NCBI RefSeq assembly: GCF_000447295.1
Contig: NZ_KE650771.1
Coordinates: forward strand, 3,607,964 to 3,671,963
DNA: 64,000 nt
Source of the DNA: Fischerella sp. PCC 9431
GTDB taxonomy: Bacteria; Cyanobacteriota; Cyanobacteriia; Cyanobacteriales; Nostocaceae
Direction of reading: 5' to 3'
The notes beneath the pieces are model-generated. The model searched no databases. It saw only the letters and a program-made list of their open reading frames with translations, and was not told the origin of the DNA. The translations under genes were made by a program, and so were the position numbers. This document shows positions 45,558-56,900 of this stretch, in pieces. The number at the start of each line of letters is the position of its first letter. Position 1 is the stretch's first letter.

Positions 45558-45860
45558 TTACTCAACACGCCTAACTTCAAATCTCCGTAAACCTTCCGGT
45601 TCTTCGTACTCCACTATCACATCTTTAACCATAGCCGCAGGTGGGCCTTGATGACACCAGCGAATCATGTCTTCTACAACTTCCTGCACACCTTCAAATA
45701 CAGCTTCGACGCGACCATCGGGGAGATTTCGCACCCAACCACTTAATCCAAGTTGACTAGCTGTATCGACGGTAGCAAAGCGATAACCTACGCCTTGAAC
45801 TCTACCAGAAATAAATAAATGGGCGCGGATTGACTGCGACATCTGTGTAGGATTCTGCAT
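45558..45860 (-). CDS. acyP: acylphosphatase
   Basis: 100 residues. A small ferredoxin-like fold enzyme that hydrolyses acyl phosphates. The catalytic loop GRVQGVGYR with its Arg, and the Asn in [12 protein letters not shown], are present. The rest ([19 protein letters not shown]) is typical. The start may be the first Met or M7 ([10 protein letters not shown]); the shorter form fits the family better. It is followed by four tandem palindromic elements and preceded by GACGCG palindromes. Confidence 0.93.
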   Translation of the reverse strand: MQNPTQMSQSIRAHLFISGRVQGVGYRFATVDTASQLGLSGWVRNLPDGRVEAVFEGVQEVVEDMIRWCHQGPPAAMVKDVIVEYEEPEGLRRFEVRRVE

Positions 45861-45904
45861 TGACCGGCATATTCTTTACAATTTCCAGTCTACATGGTTT
45901 TGAC

Positions 45905-46001
45905 TAGAGACGCGATGGTACTCTGACCTTGAAGCCGCTCTTACGAGCGTCTACGCGTCTGTACAATTGTCAGCTAGAGACGCGATGAATCGCGTCTGTA
46001 C
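45905..46001. repeat. two GACGCGAT palindromes (long and short form)
   Basis: 45905-45964 is the long form with the GCCGCTCTTACGAGCGTCTA insert. 45975-46001 is the short form TAGAGACGCGATGAATCGCG with the CGTCTGTAC arm. Both lie between acyP and sufS, on the 3' side of sufS. Confidence 0.75.
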
Positions 46002-46011
46002 AATTTTTTGA

Positions 46012-47280
46012 TCACTCTTCACCAAATAATCCGGTGAAAAAGTCAATTGTTTCCTTCAGCGCTTTGATGAATACATCAATTTCCTCACGGGTGTTGTAGA
46101 AAGATAAACTAGCGCGTGCAGTCGCCGCAATATTGAGATAGCGGTGTAATGGTTGGGTGCAGTGGTGTCCAGAACGAATAGCTACACCTTCCGCGTCTAA
46201 TAATGTAGATAAATCATTGGCGTGAACCTCGGCAACAGTGAATGCAGCTAAAGATGCTCTACCTTCGCCTTGAGCGTTGGGTTTCGGCCCGTATATTTTA
46301 ATTTGGGGAATTTTTTCTAATTGCTCGAATAAATAAGCAGTTAATTCTGCTTCATAGGCGTGGATTTTGTCCATGCCAATTTTACTAAGATAATCTACAG
46401 CTGCACCCAGAGCGATCGCTTCCCCAATTGCAGGTGTCCCAGCTTCAAATTTGTGTGGTAAATCTGCGTAGGTAGAATGGTCTAAAAATACCTCCGCAAT
46501 CATTTCACCACCACCAAAAAATGGGGGCATTGCTTGCAGCAATTCCAACTTGCCATACAAAAAGCCAATCCCAGTAGAAGCGCACATTTTATGCCCAGAA
46601 GCTACCAACCAGTCACAGTCTATTTGCTGCACATCAACTGGCATGTGCGGTACACTTTGGCAAGCATCAATTAATACTTTGGCTCCAGATTGATGGGCGA
46701 GAGTGCAAATTTCTGTCACTGGATTAATGCAACCCAAAGTGTTAGAAACATGTACCACCGACACCAATTTTGTTTTTGGTGAAAGCAGTGTTTGGAAATG
46801 TTCTATATCCAAAGTTTCTGCTGGTGTGAGTTCTATATATTTCAACACCGCACCAGTTTTCGCGGCGACAAATTGCCAAGGAACGATATTACTATGGTGT
46901 TCCATCACCGATAGAATAATCTCATCTCCTGGCTGCAAATTATTCATTCCCCAACTGTAAGCAACCAAGTTGATCGCTTCAGTTGCGTTACGAGTAAAAA
47001 CAATTTCTTGACGTGATTTTGCATTGACAAACGCAGCAACTTTATCTCGCGCACCTTCGTAAGCATCAGTCGCTTTTGCACTCAAGGTATGCACACCCCG
47101 ATGGACATTAGCATTGTATTGTTCGTAATAATCCCGCAGAGTATTGAGTACGAACAAAGGTTTTTGAGAAGTCGCAGCGTTGTCAAAGTAAACTAAAGGT
47201 TTGTCGTTGACTTCCTGCTGTAAAATCGGGAAGTCAAGACGGACTTGATCAGCAAGGGTTCTTTCTTGGGTAAAAGTCAT
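46012..47280 (-). CDS. sufS: cysteine desulfurase SufS
   Basis: A 422-residue PLP enzyme that takes sulfur from cysteine for Fe-S cluster assembly. PLP-binding K231 lies in ASGHKMCAS. The catalytic C374 lies in [10 protein letters not shown], with the RSGHHCT motif of the type II (SufS) class. [12 protein letters not shown] and [15 protein letters not shown] are also typical. It is the last gene of sufBCDS, 152 bp after sufD with an ATTTTGGATT heptamer string between. The operon is headed by SufR operators. Confidence 0.96.
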   Translation of the reverse strand: MTFTQERTLADQVRLDFPILQQEVNDKPLVYFDNAATSQKPLFVLNTLRDYYEQYNANVHRGVHTLSAKATDAYEGARDKVAAFVNAKSRQEIVFTRNATEAINLVAYSWGMNNLQPGDEIILSVMEHHSNIVPWQFVAAKTGAVLKYIELTPAETLDIEHFQTLLSPKTKLVSVVHVSNTLGCINPVTEICTLAHQSGAKVLIDACQSVPHMPVDVQQIDCDWLVASGHKMCASTGIGFLYGKLELLQAMPPFFGGGEMIAEVFLDHSTYADLPHKFEAGTPAIGEAIALGAAVDYLSKIGMDKIHAYEAELTAYLFEQLEKIPQIKIYGPKPNAQGEGRASLAAFTVAEVHANDLSTLLDAEGVAIRSGHHCTQPLHRYLNIAATARASLSFYNTREEIDVFIKALKETIDFFTGLFGEE

Positions 47281-47432
47281 AGAATTTTGGATTTTGGATT
47301 TTGGATTAGGGATTTATGATTTTGGATTAGGGATTGAGTAATCAGAAATGGATTGGTTGTTAGTTGATAGTTATTCCAAACAATGTTCAACAAACAAAAA
47401 CGCTACACAATCTAAAATCCAAAATCTAAAAT
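47281..47432. repeat. AAAATCC-type heptamers between sufD and sufS
   Basis: TTTTGGATT units at 47282-47330 and AAAATCTAAAATC units at 47408-47438 bracket unique sequence. They are inverted relative to each other. They could form a long RNA stem that tunes sufS expression (inference). Confidence 0.55.
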
Positions 47433-48782
47433 CTAAAATTGGTTGACTGTTTGTGTGAGTTTTTCACGCAAAGAGGGAACTGGGATTTGGTTGATAATTT
47501 CCGCAGCGAAACCATGAACTAATAAATTACGGGCGCTGTCTTCATCAATACCCCGACTTTGCAAGTAGAAAATTTCATCGTCTTCTAACTGACTAACAGT
47601 CGCACCGTGCGAGCATTTGACATTATCGGCGGTAATTTCTAGCTGGGGTTTAGTATCAACTCTGGCTTTAGATGATAACAATAAATTGCGGTTTAATTGC
47701 GCCGCGTCTGTCAACTGCGCGGGTTTAGGCACAAAAACCTTACCATTAAACACCGCATGAGCGCGATCGCCTACGATAGTTTTGTGTAACTGCTGAGTTT
47801 TACCATAAGGATAATTGAGAGCGATCGCACTGTGAGTATCTGATAATTGATTTCCACCAATCACCGTCAACCCATTCAAAGTTGTTTCTGTTTGCTCACC
47901 AGTTTGCAAAATCTCTAAATTGTGGCGTGATACCTTTCCACCCAGAGCGATCGCATTACAAGTATACCGACTGTAACGCCCTTGAGTAACAGCAGTTTTC
48001 CCAACGTGAAAACCCTCTTTACTATCCCACTCAACCCGCGTGTGATTTACCTGAGCATTATCTTCCAACCAAATCTCAGTTACTGCGTTGGTAAAGTATA
48101 CTTTCTCCGCGTCTGTATGGTTCTTGTATTCTTCCACCAAACTCACCTGCGAACCACTTTCCGCCACCACCAAACAACGGGGCTGAGAAATACTCGGCTC
48201 TTCACCAGCCGTAATAAACACTAAATGAATCAGTGTTTCTACGATCACGTTCTTAGGAACCAAAACCACCGCCAAGTCCTGAATTCCAGCAGTATTTAGA
48301 GCAGTAAAAACTTCCAACGCTCCTTCTGACTGTGCCAAATATTTCTCGACACTCGGCTGACTCGACACATCCAAATTACCGACTACTACCCCATTTGGCA
48401 ACCCAGCCACCGATGATAAATTTGGTGCATAAACACCATTCACAAAAACCAAACGAGAATTAGCAGCCTCTGGCAAAATATCAATATCTTGTAGAGACGC
48501 GAAATTTTGTGGAACGATATTTTGTAGAGACGCGATTAATCGCGTCTGTCGTAAAGCAGACAAATCAGTGAACCGCCATTCTTCATCGCGGGTGGTGGGA
48601 AAAGTCGAGTGACGTACCCAATTCGCCGCGCGATCGCGCAGTACTTGCAACCAACCTTCTGATTTCGATGCTGTAATCTGATTTAATAACTCAGTTAAAT
48701 AAGCATCTCGATCCAACAGAGTCGCACTCAAACTAGCTGCATCTGAATTAGGAATTGCACTGGGAGAAACTTGCATACTCAT
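47433..48782 (-). CDS. sufD: Fe-S assembly scaffold protein SufD
   Basis: 449 residues of the SufBCD scaffold. The C-terminal beta-helix and ending (DNVKCSHGATVSQLEDDEIFYLQSRGI) are full and typical of SufD. The stop lies inside a TTTTGGATT-type heptamer string. Residues about 78-97 (RQTRLIASLQNIVPQNFASL) are coded by two copies of the dispersed GTAGAGACGCG palindrome (48491-48550), inserted in frame in the N-terminal helical part. It starts at the end of sufC with overlapping bases, so the two are coupled. Confidence 0.95.
   Translation of the reverse strand: MSMQVSPSAIPNSDAASLSATLLDRDAYLTELLNQITASKSEGWLQVLRDRAANWVRHSTFPTTRDEEWRFTDLSALRQTRLIASLQNIVPQNFASLQDIDILPEAANSRLVFVNGVYAPNLSSVAGLPNGVVVGNLDVSSQPSVEKYLAQSEGALEVFTALNTAGIQDLAVVLVPKNVIVETLIHLVFITAGEEPSISQPRCLVVAESGSQVSLVEEYKNHTDAEKVYFTNAVTEIWLEDNAQVNHTRVEWDSKEGFHVGKTAVTQGRYSRYTCNAIALGGKVSRHNLEILQTGEQTETTLNGLTVIGGNQLSDTHSAIALNYPYGKTQQLHKTIVGDRAHAVFNGKVFVPKPAQLTDAAQLNRNLLLSSKARVDTKPQLEITADNVKCSHGATVSQLEDDEIFYLQSRGIDEDSARNLLVHGFAAEIINQIPVPSLREKLTQTVNQF
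48491..48550. repeat. GACGCG palindrome inside sufD
   Basis: GTAGAGACGCGAAATTTTGT followed by a complete GTAGAGACGCGATTAATCGC palindrome with its CGTCTGTC arm. It is in frame and read as protein. Confidence 0.85.
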
Positions 48783-49570
48783 TACACACCCACCTCAGCT
48801 GCAAATTCTTCCAGCAACCAATCATAACCACGAGATTCTAACTCCAACGCCAACTCCTTACCACCAGAAGTCAGAATCCGTCCTCTAGCCATGACATGCA
48901 CAAAGTCCGGCACAATATAATTAAGTAGTCGCTGATAGTGAGTAATCATAATCGTGGCATTCTCAGGGCTAGTCAACTGGTTTACCCCATTTGCCACAAT
49001 TTTGAGCGCGTCAATATCCAAACCTGAATCTGTTTCATCCAGAATCGCCAGCTTTGGTTCTAGTAGCGCCATCTGCAAAATCTCATTGCGCTTTTTCTCA
49101 CCACCAGAGAAACCTTCATTCACACTCCGGTTGAGAAAAGCTGAGTCCATTTTGACGACTTCTAACTTTTCCTCTACCAAATCATCAAAATCAAAAGCAT
49201 CAATTTCTTCTAATCCCTGAGCCTTCTGCTTAGAATTGTACGCCAAGCGTAAAAAATCTAAATTGCTCACACCCGGAATCTCAAAAGGATACTGGAACGC
49301 CAAAAATACACCACTTCTAGCCCGTTCCTCTGGTTCCATTTCCAATAGATTTTGTCCCTGGAAAATCACCTCACCGCCAGTCACCTCATACGCTGGATGT
49401 CCAGCCAATACTTTAGAAAAAGTACTCTTTCCCGAACCATTCGGCCCCATAATCGCGTGAATCTCGCCGGAACGTACCTCCAGATTCACACCCTTAAGAA
49501 TTGGTGTTCCATCAACTGTAGCCGTCAAGTCTCTTACTGACAGCACCACTTCACTATTTTCAATAATCAT
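48782..49570 (-). CDS. sufC: Fe-S assembly ATPase SufC
   Basis: A 262-residue ABC-type ATPase that drives the SufBCD scaffold. Walker [10 protein letters not shown], signature [14 protein letters not shown], Walker [13 protein letters not shown] and the switch His (TIMITHYQR) are all present. Length and sequence are standard. Its end overlaps the sufD start and it lies 84 bp after sufB. Confidence 0.98.
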   Translation of the reverse strand: MIIENSEVVLSVRDLTATVDGTPILKGVNLEVRSGEIHAIMGPNGSGKSTFSKVLAGHPAYEVTGGEVIFQGQNLLEMEPEERARSGVFLAFQYPFEIPGVSNLDFLRLAYNSKQKAQGLEEIDAFDFDDLVEEKLEVVKMDSAFLNRSVNEGFSGGEKKRNEILQMALLEPKLAILDETDSGLDIDALKIVANGVNQLTSPENATIMITHYQRLLNYIVPDFVHVMARGRILTSGGKELALELESRGYDWLLEEFAAEVGV

Positions 49571-49654
49571 GTTCTCTCTCTTTAATTCTCTGTTTGTAGT
49601 AAGCGCTTTAGCGCTTTCATGAATAAACTAAGCACAAAGCGTGCTTACTACGAA

Positions 49655-51091
49655 CTAACCAACACTACCTTCCAACTTCAAACTCAACAGTTTATCAGCT
49701 TCCACCGCGAATTCCATCGGCAGATTGTTAAACACATCCTTACAGAAGCCGCTAATCATCATTTTCACAGCATCTTCGGCAGAAATACCCCGTTGAGCAA
49801 AGTAAAATAATTGGTCTTCCCCAATCTTAGAAGTAGAAGCTTCATGCTCTACCTTAGCAGTATTATTTTGTACTTGAATATAAGGGAAAGTATTGGCATG
49901 GGCATTATCCCCAATTAGCATCGAGTCGCACTGGGAGTAGTTTCTAGCTCCTTGTGCCTTCGGGTTAATTTTCACCAAGCCACGGTAGCTGTTACTAGAA
50001 TTACCAGCAGAGATTCCTTTAGAAATAATTGTGCTGCGGGTGTTTTTCCCAATATGAATCATTTTGGTGCCGGTGTCAGCTTGCTGCATATTATTAGTTA
50101 GCGCCACCGAGTAAAACTCACCCACAGAGTTATCACCCACCAGTACACAGCTAGGATACTTCCAAGTAATCGCAGAACCAGTTTCTACCTGTGTCCAAGA
50201 AATCTTGGAATTTACACCTTGACATAAACCGCGCTTGGTGACGAAGTTGTAAATACCGCCTTTGCCTTTTTCATCGCCAGCATACCAGTTTTGGACGGTA
50301 GAGTATTTAATCTCGGCATTATCAAGCGCCACAAGTTCCACAACCGCAGCATGTAGCTGGTTGCTATCGTACATTGGTGCTGTACAGCCTTCGAGATAAG
50401 AAACATAGCTGTCGTCTTCAGCAACAATTAATGTCCGCTCAAACTGTCCGGTGTCACCGTTGTTAATCCGGAAGTAAGTAGATAGTTCCATCGGACATTT
50501 CACGCCTTTGGGAATGTAGACGAAGGAACCATCGCTAAATACTGCTGAATTGAGAGCAGCAAAATAGTTATCAGCAATCGGAACAACACTACCCAGGTAT
50601 TTTTTCACTAAATCTGGGTGTTCTTGTAATGCTTCCGAAATCGAGCAGAAGATTACTCCTTCTTTCGCCAGTTTTTCTTTAAAGGTGGTGGCGACAGAAA
50701 CGCTATCAAAAATTGCGTCTACAGCAACGTTTGCTAGGCGCTTTTGTTCTGACAGAGGAATACCTAATTTTTCAAAGGTTTCGAGCAGGGTTGGATCTAC
50801 TTCTTCCAAGCTTTTCTTTTTCGATTGTTGCTTGGGGGCTGAGTAGTAGATAATATTTTGATAGTCAATAGGTGGGTACTTAACGCTTGGCCAGGTTGGT
50901 TCTGTCATTTTTAGCCACTGGCGGTAAGCTCTGAGGCGAAACTCCAGCATAAATTCTGGCTCGTTTTTCTTGGCAGAAATCATGCGAATCACATCCTCGC
51001 TTAGTCCACGAGGAATTGTATCTGCCTCAATGTTGGTAATGAAGCCGTACTTGTAGGGTTGGTTGACTAAGGTTTTAACAGTGGCACTCAT
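49655..51091 (-). CDS. sufB: Fe-S assembly scaffold protein SufB
   Basis: 478 residues, standard SufB length. The beta-helix core with [27 protein letters not shown] and the C-terminal [23 protein letters not shown] are typical. It forms the SufBC2D scaffold on which Fe-S clusters are made, supplied by SufS. It is the first gene of the operon. Its promoter region carries two SufR operator sites shared with the divergent sufR. Confidence 0.98.
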   Translation of the reverse strand: MSATVKTLVNQPYKYGFITNIEADTIPRGLSEDVIRMISAKKNEPEFMLEFRLRAYRQWLKMTEPTWPSVKYPPIDYQNIIYYSAPKQQSKKKSLEEVDPTLLETFEKLGIPLSEQKRLANVAVDAIFDSVSVATTFKEKLAKEGVIFCSISEALQEHPDLVKKYLGSVVPIADNYFAALNSAVFSDGSFVYIPKGVKCPMELSTYFRINNGDTGQFERTLIVAEDDSYVSYLEGCTAPMYDSNQLHAAVVELVALDNAEIKYSTVQNWYAGDEKGKGGIYNFVTKRGLCQGVNSKISWTQVETGSAITWKYPSCVLVGDNSVGEFYSVALTNNMQQADTGTKMIHIGKNTRSTIISKGISAGNSSNSYRGLVKINPKAQGARNYSQCDSMLIGDNAHANTFPYIQVQNNTAKVEHEASTSKIGEDQLFYFAQRGISAEDAVKMMISGFCKDVFNNLPMEFAVEADKLLSLKLEGSVG

Positions 51092-51221
51092 CAGTGATTA
51101 TCTCTTGTGTTCACAACTCTATACTCTTTAAGGATGGGAGCGGGATTTTATTGATAACCAATTCCCACCAGGTGTTACCGAATGGTCACACGACTGTTAC
51201 AATAAGGATTAACTACTAAAA

Positions 51222-51235
51222 CAACAGCTATGTTG
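51222..51235. promoter_or_regulatory. SufR operator 1 (CAAC-N6-GTTG)
   Basis: CAAC-AGCTAT-GTTG lies between divergent sufB and sufR. CAAC-N6-GTTG is the published SufR recognition pattern from Synechocystis. The site extends to ACAAC...GTTGT. Confidence 0.85.
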
Positions 51236-51266
51236 TTTAACACATCTTCATTTTACGCTAGATTAA

Positions 51267-51280
51267 CAACAATATTGTTG
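51267..51280. promoter_or_regulatory. SufR operator 2 (CAAC-N6-GTTG)
   Basis: CAAC-AATATT-GTTG lies 45 bp centre to centre from operator 1, about 35 bp upstream of the sufR start. It extends to AACAAC...GTTGTC. With operator 1 it allows SufR to control both itself and sufBCDS. Confidence 0.85.
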
Positions 51281-51314
51281 TCAAAGTGAAATTTAATCAT
51301 GATTTTTTGGGACG

Positions 51315-51998
51315 ATGATGGTGACTACCCAGCAGTCCTCAACTAAGCAAGATATTCTAGAATATCTGGTCAAGCACGTGGAAGCTACGGCAGTTGATTT
51401 GGCCGCAGCTTTGGATATTAGCCCGCAAGCGATTCGTCGCCATCTCAAGGATTTAGAGGCGGAGGATTTGATTGTCTATTCGTCGGTGCAAGCGGGGATG
51501 GGGCGACCGCAGCACGTTTATAAATTAAGTCATAAGGGACGCGATCGCCTACGAAGAGAAGTGGCTGATACCTATGGAGATTTTGCTGTTTCCCTACTAG
51601 ATACTGTGGCTCAAACGGTTGGACACGATCAAGTCAGCAGTATTTTAAAAAAACAGTGGGAGCGTAAAGCCCAAGAATATCGCGATCGCTTGGGTAATGG
51701 CTCTTTACATCAAAGGGTTGAAAGCCTGGTAGAACTGAGAAAATCTGAAGGTTATATGGCAGAATACCACCCTCTAGATGAAAGTGATGCAATTGGTGGT
51801 GAAGGCGATCGCTTTATTTTGATGGAGCATAACTGTGCCATTTCTAATCTTGCAGAGTCTTTCCCCAGTATTTGTGGTCATGAGTTAGAAATGTTTGCTG
51901 CCGTTCTACCAGACTGTACAGTAGAACGTACTCACTGGATTATCAATGGTGAACATCGTTGTGGCTACTTAGTGCAAGCGAGAAAAGTCAAATCATAA
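51315..51998 (+). CDS. sufR: iron-sulfur sensing transcriptional repressor SufR
   Basis: 227 residues. The N-terminal winged helix-turn-helix (VEATAVDLAAALDISPQAIRRHLKDLE) binds the operators just upstream. The C-terminal half carries C174, C187, C201 and C216 (HNCAISNLAESFPSICGHE, LPDCTVE, EHRCGY), which bind an Fe-S cluster. When the cluster is lost, sufBCDS is derepressed. Divergent orientation from sufB with two operators is the standard cyanobacterial arrangement. The start could be 51315 or 51318. Confidence 0.97.
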   Translation: MMVTTQQSSTKQDILEYLVKHVEATAVDLAAALDISPQAIRRHLKDLEAEDLIVYSSVQAGMGRPQHVYKLSHKGRDRLRREVADTYGDFAVSLLDTVAQTVGHDQVSSILKKQWERKAQEYRDRLGNGSLHQRVESLVELRKSEGYMAEYHPLDESDAIGGEGDRFILMEHNCAISNLAESFPSICGHELEMFAAVLPDCTVERTHWIINGEHRCGYLVQARKVKS

Positions 51999-52192
51999 GA
52001 AAAAATAATCGCTTTTGATTTTTAGTCTATGTCAAAGGATAATGGGCAATTAGTAATTCATTTTACGAATTAGTTATTACCTATATTTTTTATCATTAGT
52101 ATAGATAAGAATTTATTGTGGATTTATTTTGCGTAATTATAGTTAAATTTATTTAGCTGAATTAGCAATTTGCTACTAACTATTTTCACATA

Positions 52193-52456
52193 ATGCTTAT
52201 GGTATTACCCCAACAACCACCAGAACAATTCCTCACTTTAGAAGAGTCAGCAAAAGTAGATGCGGCTTTATTATCTTCCTCAGAAAAGTTTTTATCGCGA
52301 TTAACTATTTCATCCTTGAAACTTTTGAAGTATATCGCCCAAGAGTACAACATTGCTGTTGAAGATTTGACAACAGAACAAGTAATTGACTGGTTTGAAA
52401 AAGATAGTAAAGTTAGGCGAGAACAAGGTGTAGAAGCAGCTTATTTAAAATGGTAA
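52193..52456 (+). CDS. small conserved hypothetical protein
   Basis: 87 residues (or 85 from the second Met, MVLPQQPPEQF). It is all alpha with FLTLEESAKVDAALLSSSEKFLSRL and ISSLKLLKYIAQEY. It looks like a cyanobacterial hypothetical I have seen near sufR, but I cannot name a function. Composition is coding-like and the frame is clean. It is followed by a palindromic repeat element. Confidence 0.7.
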   Translation: MLMVLPQQPPEQFLTLEESAKVDAALLSSSEKFLSRLTISSLKLLKYIAQEYNIAVEDLTTEQVIDWFEKDSKVRREQGVEAAYLKW

Positions 52457-52483
52457 ATAGTTATTGAGCAGGGCTATTTCATT

Positions 52484-52625
52484 CTCATCCAGCCCGCCTC
52501 AGAATTAATTGGTGAGGCTAAATAGCAAAACTCAGTTAAAACCGACTATTGATTAATATTTAGTTTAGTCCGTTTAACAGACTTAAACTATTAGTAGGTG
52601 AACTTTAGTTCAGGGCGGTTTATGT
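52484..52625. mobile_element. single palindromic element related to the TATCCCGCC family
   Basis: It begins AGCCCGCCTCAGAATTAATT and ends TTCAGGGCGGTTTAT, with GTCCGTTTAACAGAC and GAACTTTAGTTC inner hairpins. The layout matches the 125-bp elements at 44929, but it has diverged. Confidence 0.6.
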
Positions 52626-52822
52626 CTAGAATGAAATAGCCTTGGTTATGGGTTATGAGATAGTATTTATCAAACAACTACCTGGTTAACTACTATCTAC
52701 TAAACTTGAAAACTTAACCACTAACCACTAATCTTACACTGATTGGAAAACAAAGGGATAGATGACTTACACACTCTATCTTATGCATCAAAGAGTTTGC
52801 CGGTCAAAAATCCAAAATGGTA

Positions 52823-53458
52823 TTATCTATAACTTGCTTGACTACGCGGGTTACGAGCGCCAACAACTGCTCCAATCATGGCAGCAATTAAACCTAACAA
52901 AGAACCAAAAACAAACCACCATAAGCCAGAACGTATATTTGCTGCAACTTCACGAGCTTGTTGGGCGGTAAGGTTGGGTAAATTTTGTGGTATCGCTACA
53001 CCACCAGGTTGCTGAACTTGGTTAAGAACTTCCCCTGCATTATAAGCAGCAATACCAAAAGCGCCTGATACACCACTAGCCAGTAACCAAGAACTAACTG
53101 CTAAAGTTGTAGCCCAGAGAATTGCACCGTTGAGGAGAGCGGTATTGCGGTTCATAGGACCACAGGCGCGAGTTGTTATCCAACCACCAGTGAAAAGGGA
53201 AATTAACAAAGCTATAGTTGACCAAATACCAACATTACCAGCAATGTTAGGCGCTATGGTTCTTGGTCTACCAGAAGCTTCAATGCTACCTGCTCCCAGC
53301 GCACCAATAATCGCGCTTAATATTAATTGAGTGGCTATGGCAACCAGTAAGCCAGAAATAATTGGTCCCCAGCGAACGCGATCATGGTAATCAACTACTG
53401 GAGCGACTGCGACTGGTTCATTAATAACTTCACCAGTGCCACGATTTACGTAAGACAT
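52823..53458 (-). CDS. four-helix membrane protein of unknown function
   Basis: 211 residues. After a polar start (MSYVNRGTGEVINEPVAVAP) there are four membrane helices: WGPIISGLLVAIATQLILSAIIGAL, GIWSTIALLISLFTGGWIT, NGAILWATTLAVSSWLLAS and LWWFVFGSLLGLIAAMIGAVVG. The loop before the last helix (TAQQAREVAANI) is polar. Glycine-rich helices suggest a small multimer. I know no function. It is a single gene with a ribosome site GGAG and AT-rich flanks. Confidence 0.75.
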   Translation of the reverse strand: MSYVNRGTGEVINEPVAVAPVVDYHDRVRWGPIISGLLVAIATQLILSAIIGALGAGSIEASGRPRTIAPNIAGNVGIWSTIALLISLFTGGWITTRACGPMNRNTALLNGAILWATTLAVSSWLLASGVSGAFGIAAYNAGEVLNQVQQPGGVAIPQNLPNLTAQQAREVAANIRSGLWWFVFGSLLGLIAAMIGAVVGARNPRSQASYR

Positions 53459-53930
53459 ACATTAATTTCTCCTGACTAATTTTTAATTTTTCTTCTGGAT
53501 ATTTTGTTAGTTATATCCAAATTAAATTGTTATCTATAGCTTTTCATATCTATCAATAGAAAGAGTTAATAAATCTACCTATAGTATTAGGTTGATTTAA
53601 CAAGTAAAATATGTGATATTTAGTGCAATTTTTTATTAAAAAATCATAATCATAAAAGCAAATTTTCAAATATAAAATACATTTATTGATATTAAAAAAT
53701 GTAACTCAATATATATTTTTTTATTTATATATAGGATTCATATTTGATTTTGAACAAATACGTAGGGTGTGTTGTCGCGCAGCGCAACGCACCAAAGCCC
53801 AGAATACGGTGCGTTACACTTCGTGATAACGCACCCTACTGGACTTAAAATCAAAATTTGATATTGTGAATTTTTTAGAGACGCGAAATAATCCTGCACC
53901 AAGCAAGCTACGCATCTCTACAATTACACG
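53459..53930. other. AT-rich spacer with GTGCGTTA palindrome
   Basis: A 472-bp gap. 53500-53750 is very AT-rich without coding signals. 53760-53840 is a large palindrome (GTAGGGTGTGTTG...AACGCACCCTAC) with GCGCAACGCACC / GGTGCGTTA arms. 53875-53920 is a decayed TAGAGACGCG element next to the mfd stop. Confidence 0.55.
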
Positions 53931-56900
53931 TTAAACAACCGCCGCTTCTACAACTGCACCCTGCATTTTCTCAAATGCATCCACTAAGGTTTGCAATTGC
54001 TGATCTGCTTTGAACACTCCCAAACCGCGTACTGTGACTTTCCCTGAAGAATAAACAAAACGAGATTTGAGATTTTCTGTTAAGTTCTCTGCTAATAAGT
54101 TCCAAGCAGGCTCTTCCATTGGAGTTTCTAAAACTACGTGTTGTTTTGCTTCTGGTTTAATCCGACTAAAGCCTAATTTCTTAGCTAATTGTTTCAATTC
54201 CATGACCCGCAAGAGTTGATTTGCAGGTTTGGGAATTGTACCGTAGCGATCGCTCCATTCGGCAGCAATTTGTGTGAGTTCTTCCTTAGATTTAGCAGCA
54301 GCCACCGCACGGTAAGCGCTCATCTTTTGATCAATATCGGGGATATAATCAGCAGGAATAAAGGCTGTGAGGTTGAGATCGATTTGAGTATCTTCAACTT
54401 TGGGTATTTCTTGTCCCCGGATTTCTCGAATCGCTTCTTCCAACATTTCCATGTATAAATCGAAGCCGATCGCTTCCATTTGTCCAGATTGTTCTGCACC
54501 CAACAAGTTACCAACACCGCGAATTTCCATATCTCGCATAGCTAATTGATACCCGGAACCCAACTGGGTAAATTCTTGGATGGCTCGTAATCGCTGGCGG
54601 GCAGCATCAGATAATGTGCGTTGTTTCGGGTAAAATAACCAAGCATGAGCTTGAATCCCTGCGCGTCCTACCCGTCCTCGTAATTGATACAACTGTGCCA
54701 AACCAAAACGATGGGCATCTTCAATTAAAATTGTGTTGACGCGGGGAATATCCAAACCAGATTCAATAATTGTTGTACAAACCAAAATATCTGCTTCCCC
54801 ATTGCTGAAGGAAAGCATGATCGATTCTAATTCGCTTGGTTCCATTTGTCCGTGAGCGATCGCAATTCTTCCCCCCGGTATCATTTCCCGCAACCCATCT
54901 GTTGTTTCTTCGATACCCTCAATTCGGGGTACAACATAAAATACTTGTCCACCTCTGTCGAGTTCTTGACGAATCGCACTACGAACGGTTTCGGGGTTTA
55001 TGGGTGCGAGGTGAGTTTTGATCGGACGGCGGGATGGTGGCGGTGTTGCAATCAAACTCATCTCCCGGATACCCGACAAAGACATATACAACGTCCGGGG
55101 AATCGGTGTGGCTGAAAGAGTCAACACATCGACCAAAGTTTTTAAAGTTTTTATTTTTTCTTTTTGATTCACCCCAAATCGTTGTTCTTCATCTACCACC
55201 AACATACCCAAGTCTTTGAAGTGTACATCTTTACCTAATAATTGGTGCGTACCCACAACCACATCTAATTCACCGTTTGCTAGGCGTTTTTGAATATCGC
55301 GGCGTTCTTGGGCAGTACGGAAGCGGTTAAGTAAACCAATATTAATCGGGTAAGGGGCAAAGCGTTCTTTGAGCGTGTGATAATGTTGCTGCGTTAGAAT
55401 AGTAGTAGGCGCAAGGAGTGCTACTTGTTTTCCGGCGGTGACTGCTTTAAAAATAGCGCGGATAGCCACCTCAGTTTTACCGAAACCAACATCGCCACAT
55501 ACTAAGCGATCCATCGGGCGATCGCTTTCCATGTCCCGTTTCACATCTTGTACAGCTTTTAGCTGATCGGTTGTGGGTTGGTAGGGGAACGAATCTTCTA
55601 GTTCCTGCTGCCAAGGCATATCTACTGGATAGGAAAAACCTTTTTGTTGCGATCGCGCTGCATATAATTTCAGCAGATCCACTGCCAATTTCTTAATGGC
55701 TTTGCGGACTTTGTTTTTGGTATTTTCCCAAGCCTTACCAGTCATTTTATTGAGTTCTGGTGGCTTGTCGCTGGTGGTGCGAAGACGTGATAAAGCATTA
55801 ACTTGATCGGCTGCTACCCGCAACAAACCATCTGCATACTGCACGACTAAATAATCACGGGTTTCGTGGTTAACTGTGAGACTTTCCAGCTTGAGGAATT
55901 TACCGACGCCGTGGTTTCTGTGAACTACATAATCACCAGGGCGTAATTTGTTGGGGTCTACTTGTTTAGAAGCAGCTTTGCGACGTTTGCGGACATAACC
56001 AAAAGTTGCCAGGGTGTGCTGTCCGTAAAATTCGCGGTCAGTAACAACTACAGTCCGAAAAGTCGGCAGAATAAAACCTTCTAATTCTGCCAAACCGGAA
56101 TATTTAAGAGCAACAGGTATGTGATTAATTTGTAATTTGTCAATTGCCTGGAAATCGCGGGGATTAGGAATAAACTGAGCCGGACAATCGTGTTCTTGCA
56201 ACAGCGAAACAGAACGGCTCGGTTGTGCCGAAATTAACCAAACCGAGAAATTGCGATCGCGTTCTTGTCTTAAAGTTTCAGCAATTTTGGCATAAGCATG
56301 TGGCGTCGTTGCTAGCCCACGACTAGCAAGATTTATACCTTGATTTTCTTCGGCAATTTCTGATAAATATACTTTTTTAAATGCTTGGGAAGCAGCCAAA
56401 CAGTCATCAAACCAACAATGAATTTTCGGTAAGGCGATTAAAGCCGCTTCTAAGGCGTGATCACCTTCGTCTTCATCTGCTCCCTGGCTGCCTAAAAGTA
56501 GCCATTGTTCCTCAGCATTTTCCACCCAGCGATCGCTATGAGCATGACATTGTTCTGGCTCATCAATGGCGACAAGTGTATTTGCTGGTAAATAATCCAA
56601 CAAAGAAGCGGGTTGTGTAAAAGCTAACCCTAAAAACCGACGGCTACCTTCAAAAGAAGTCCCGGCTTCAAACTGTTCTTTTTCGACTGCGGAAAGATAA
56701 GTTTTGACATTTTCTAGTCTTTCTCCGCTCAAAGCAGCCATCACCACAGGCGCAAAACTCGTCGGAGTCAGAATTAACTGGTTGATTTTATCTAAAGCCG
56801 AACGTTGAGTTGTGGGGTCAAATTCTCGAATTTGCTCAATTTCATCACCAAACCATTCCAAGCGGACTGGTAATTCCGAAGACACAGGGAACACGTCAAC

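Noticed and set aside
52762-52971. 69-codon frame overlapping the four-helix membrane protein
   Set aside because: A shadow of the minus-strand gene with no protein-like pattern in its second half.
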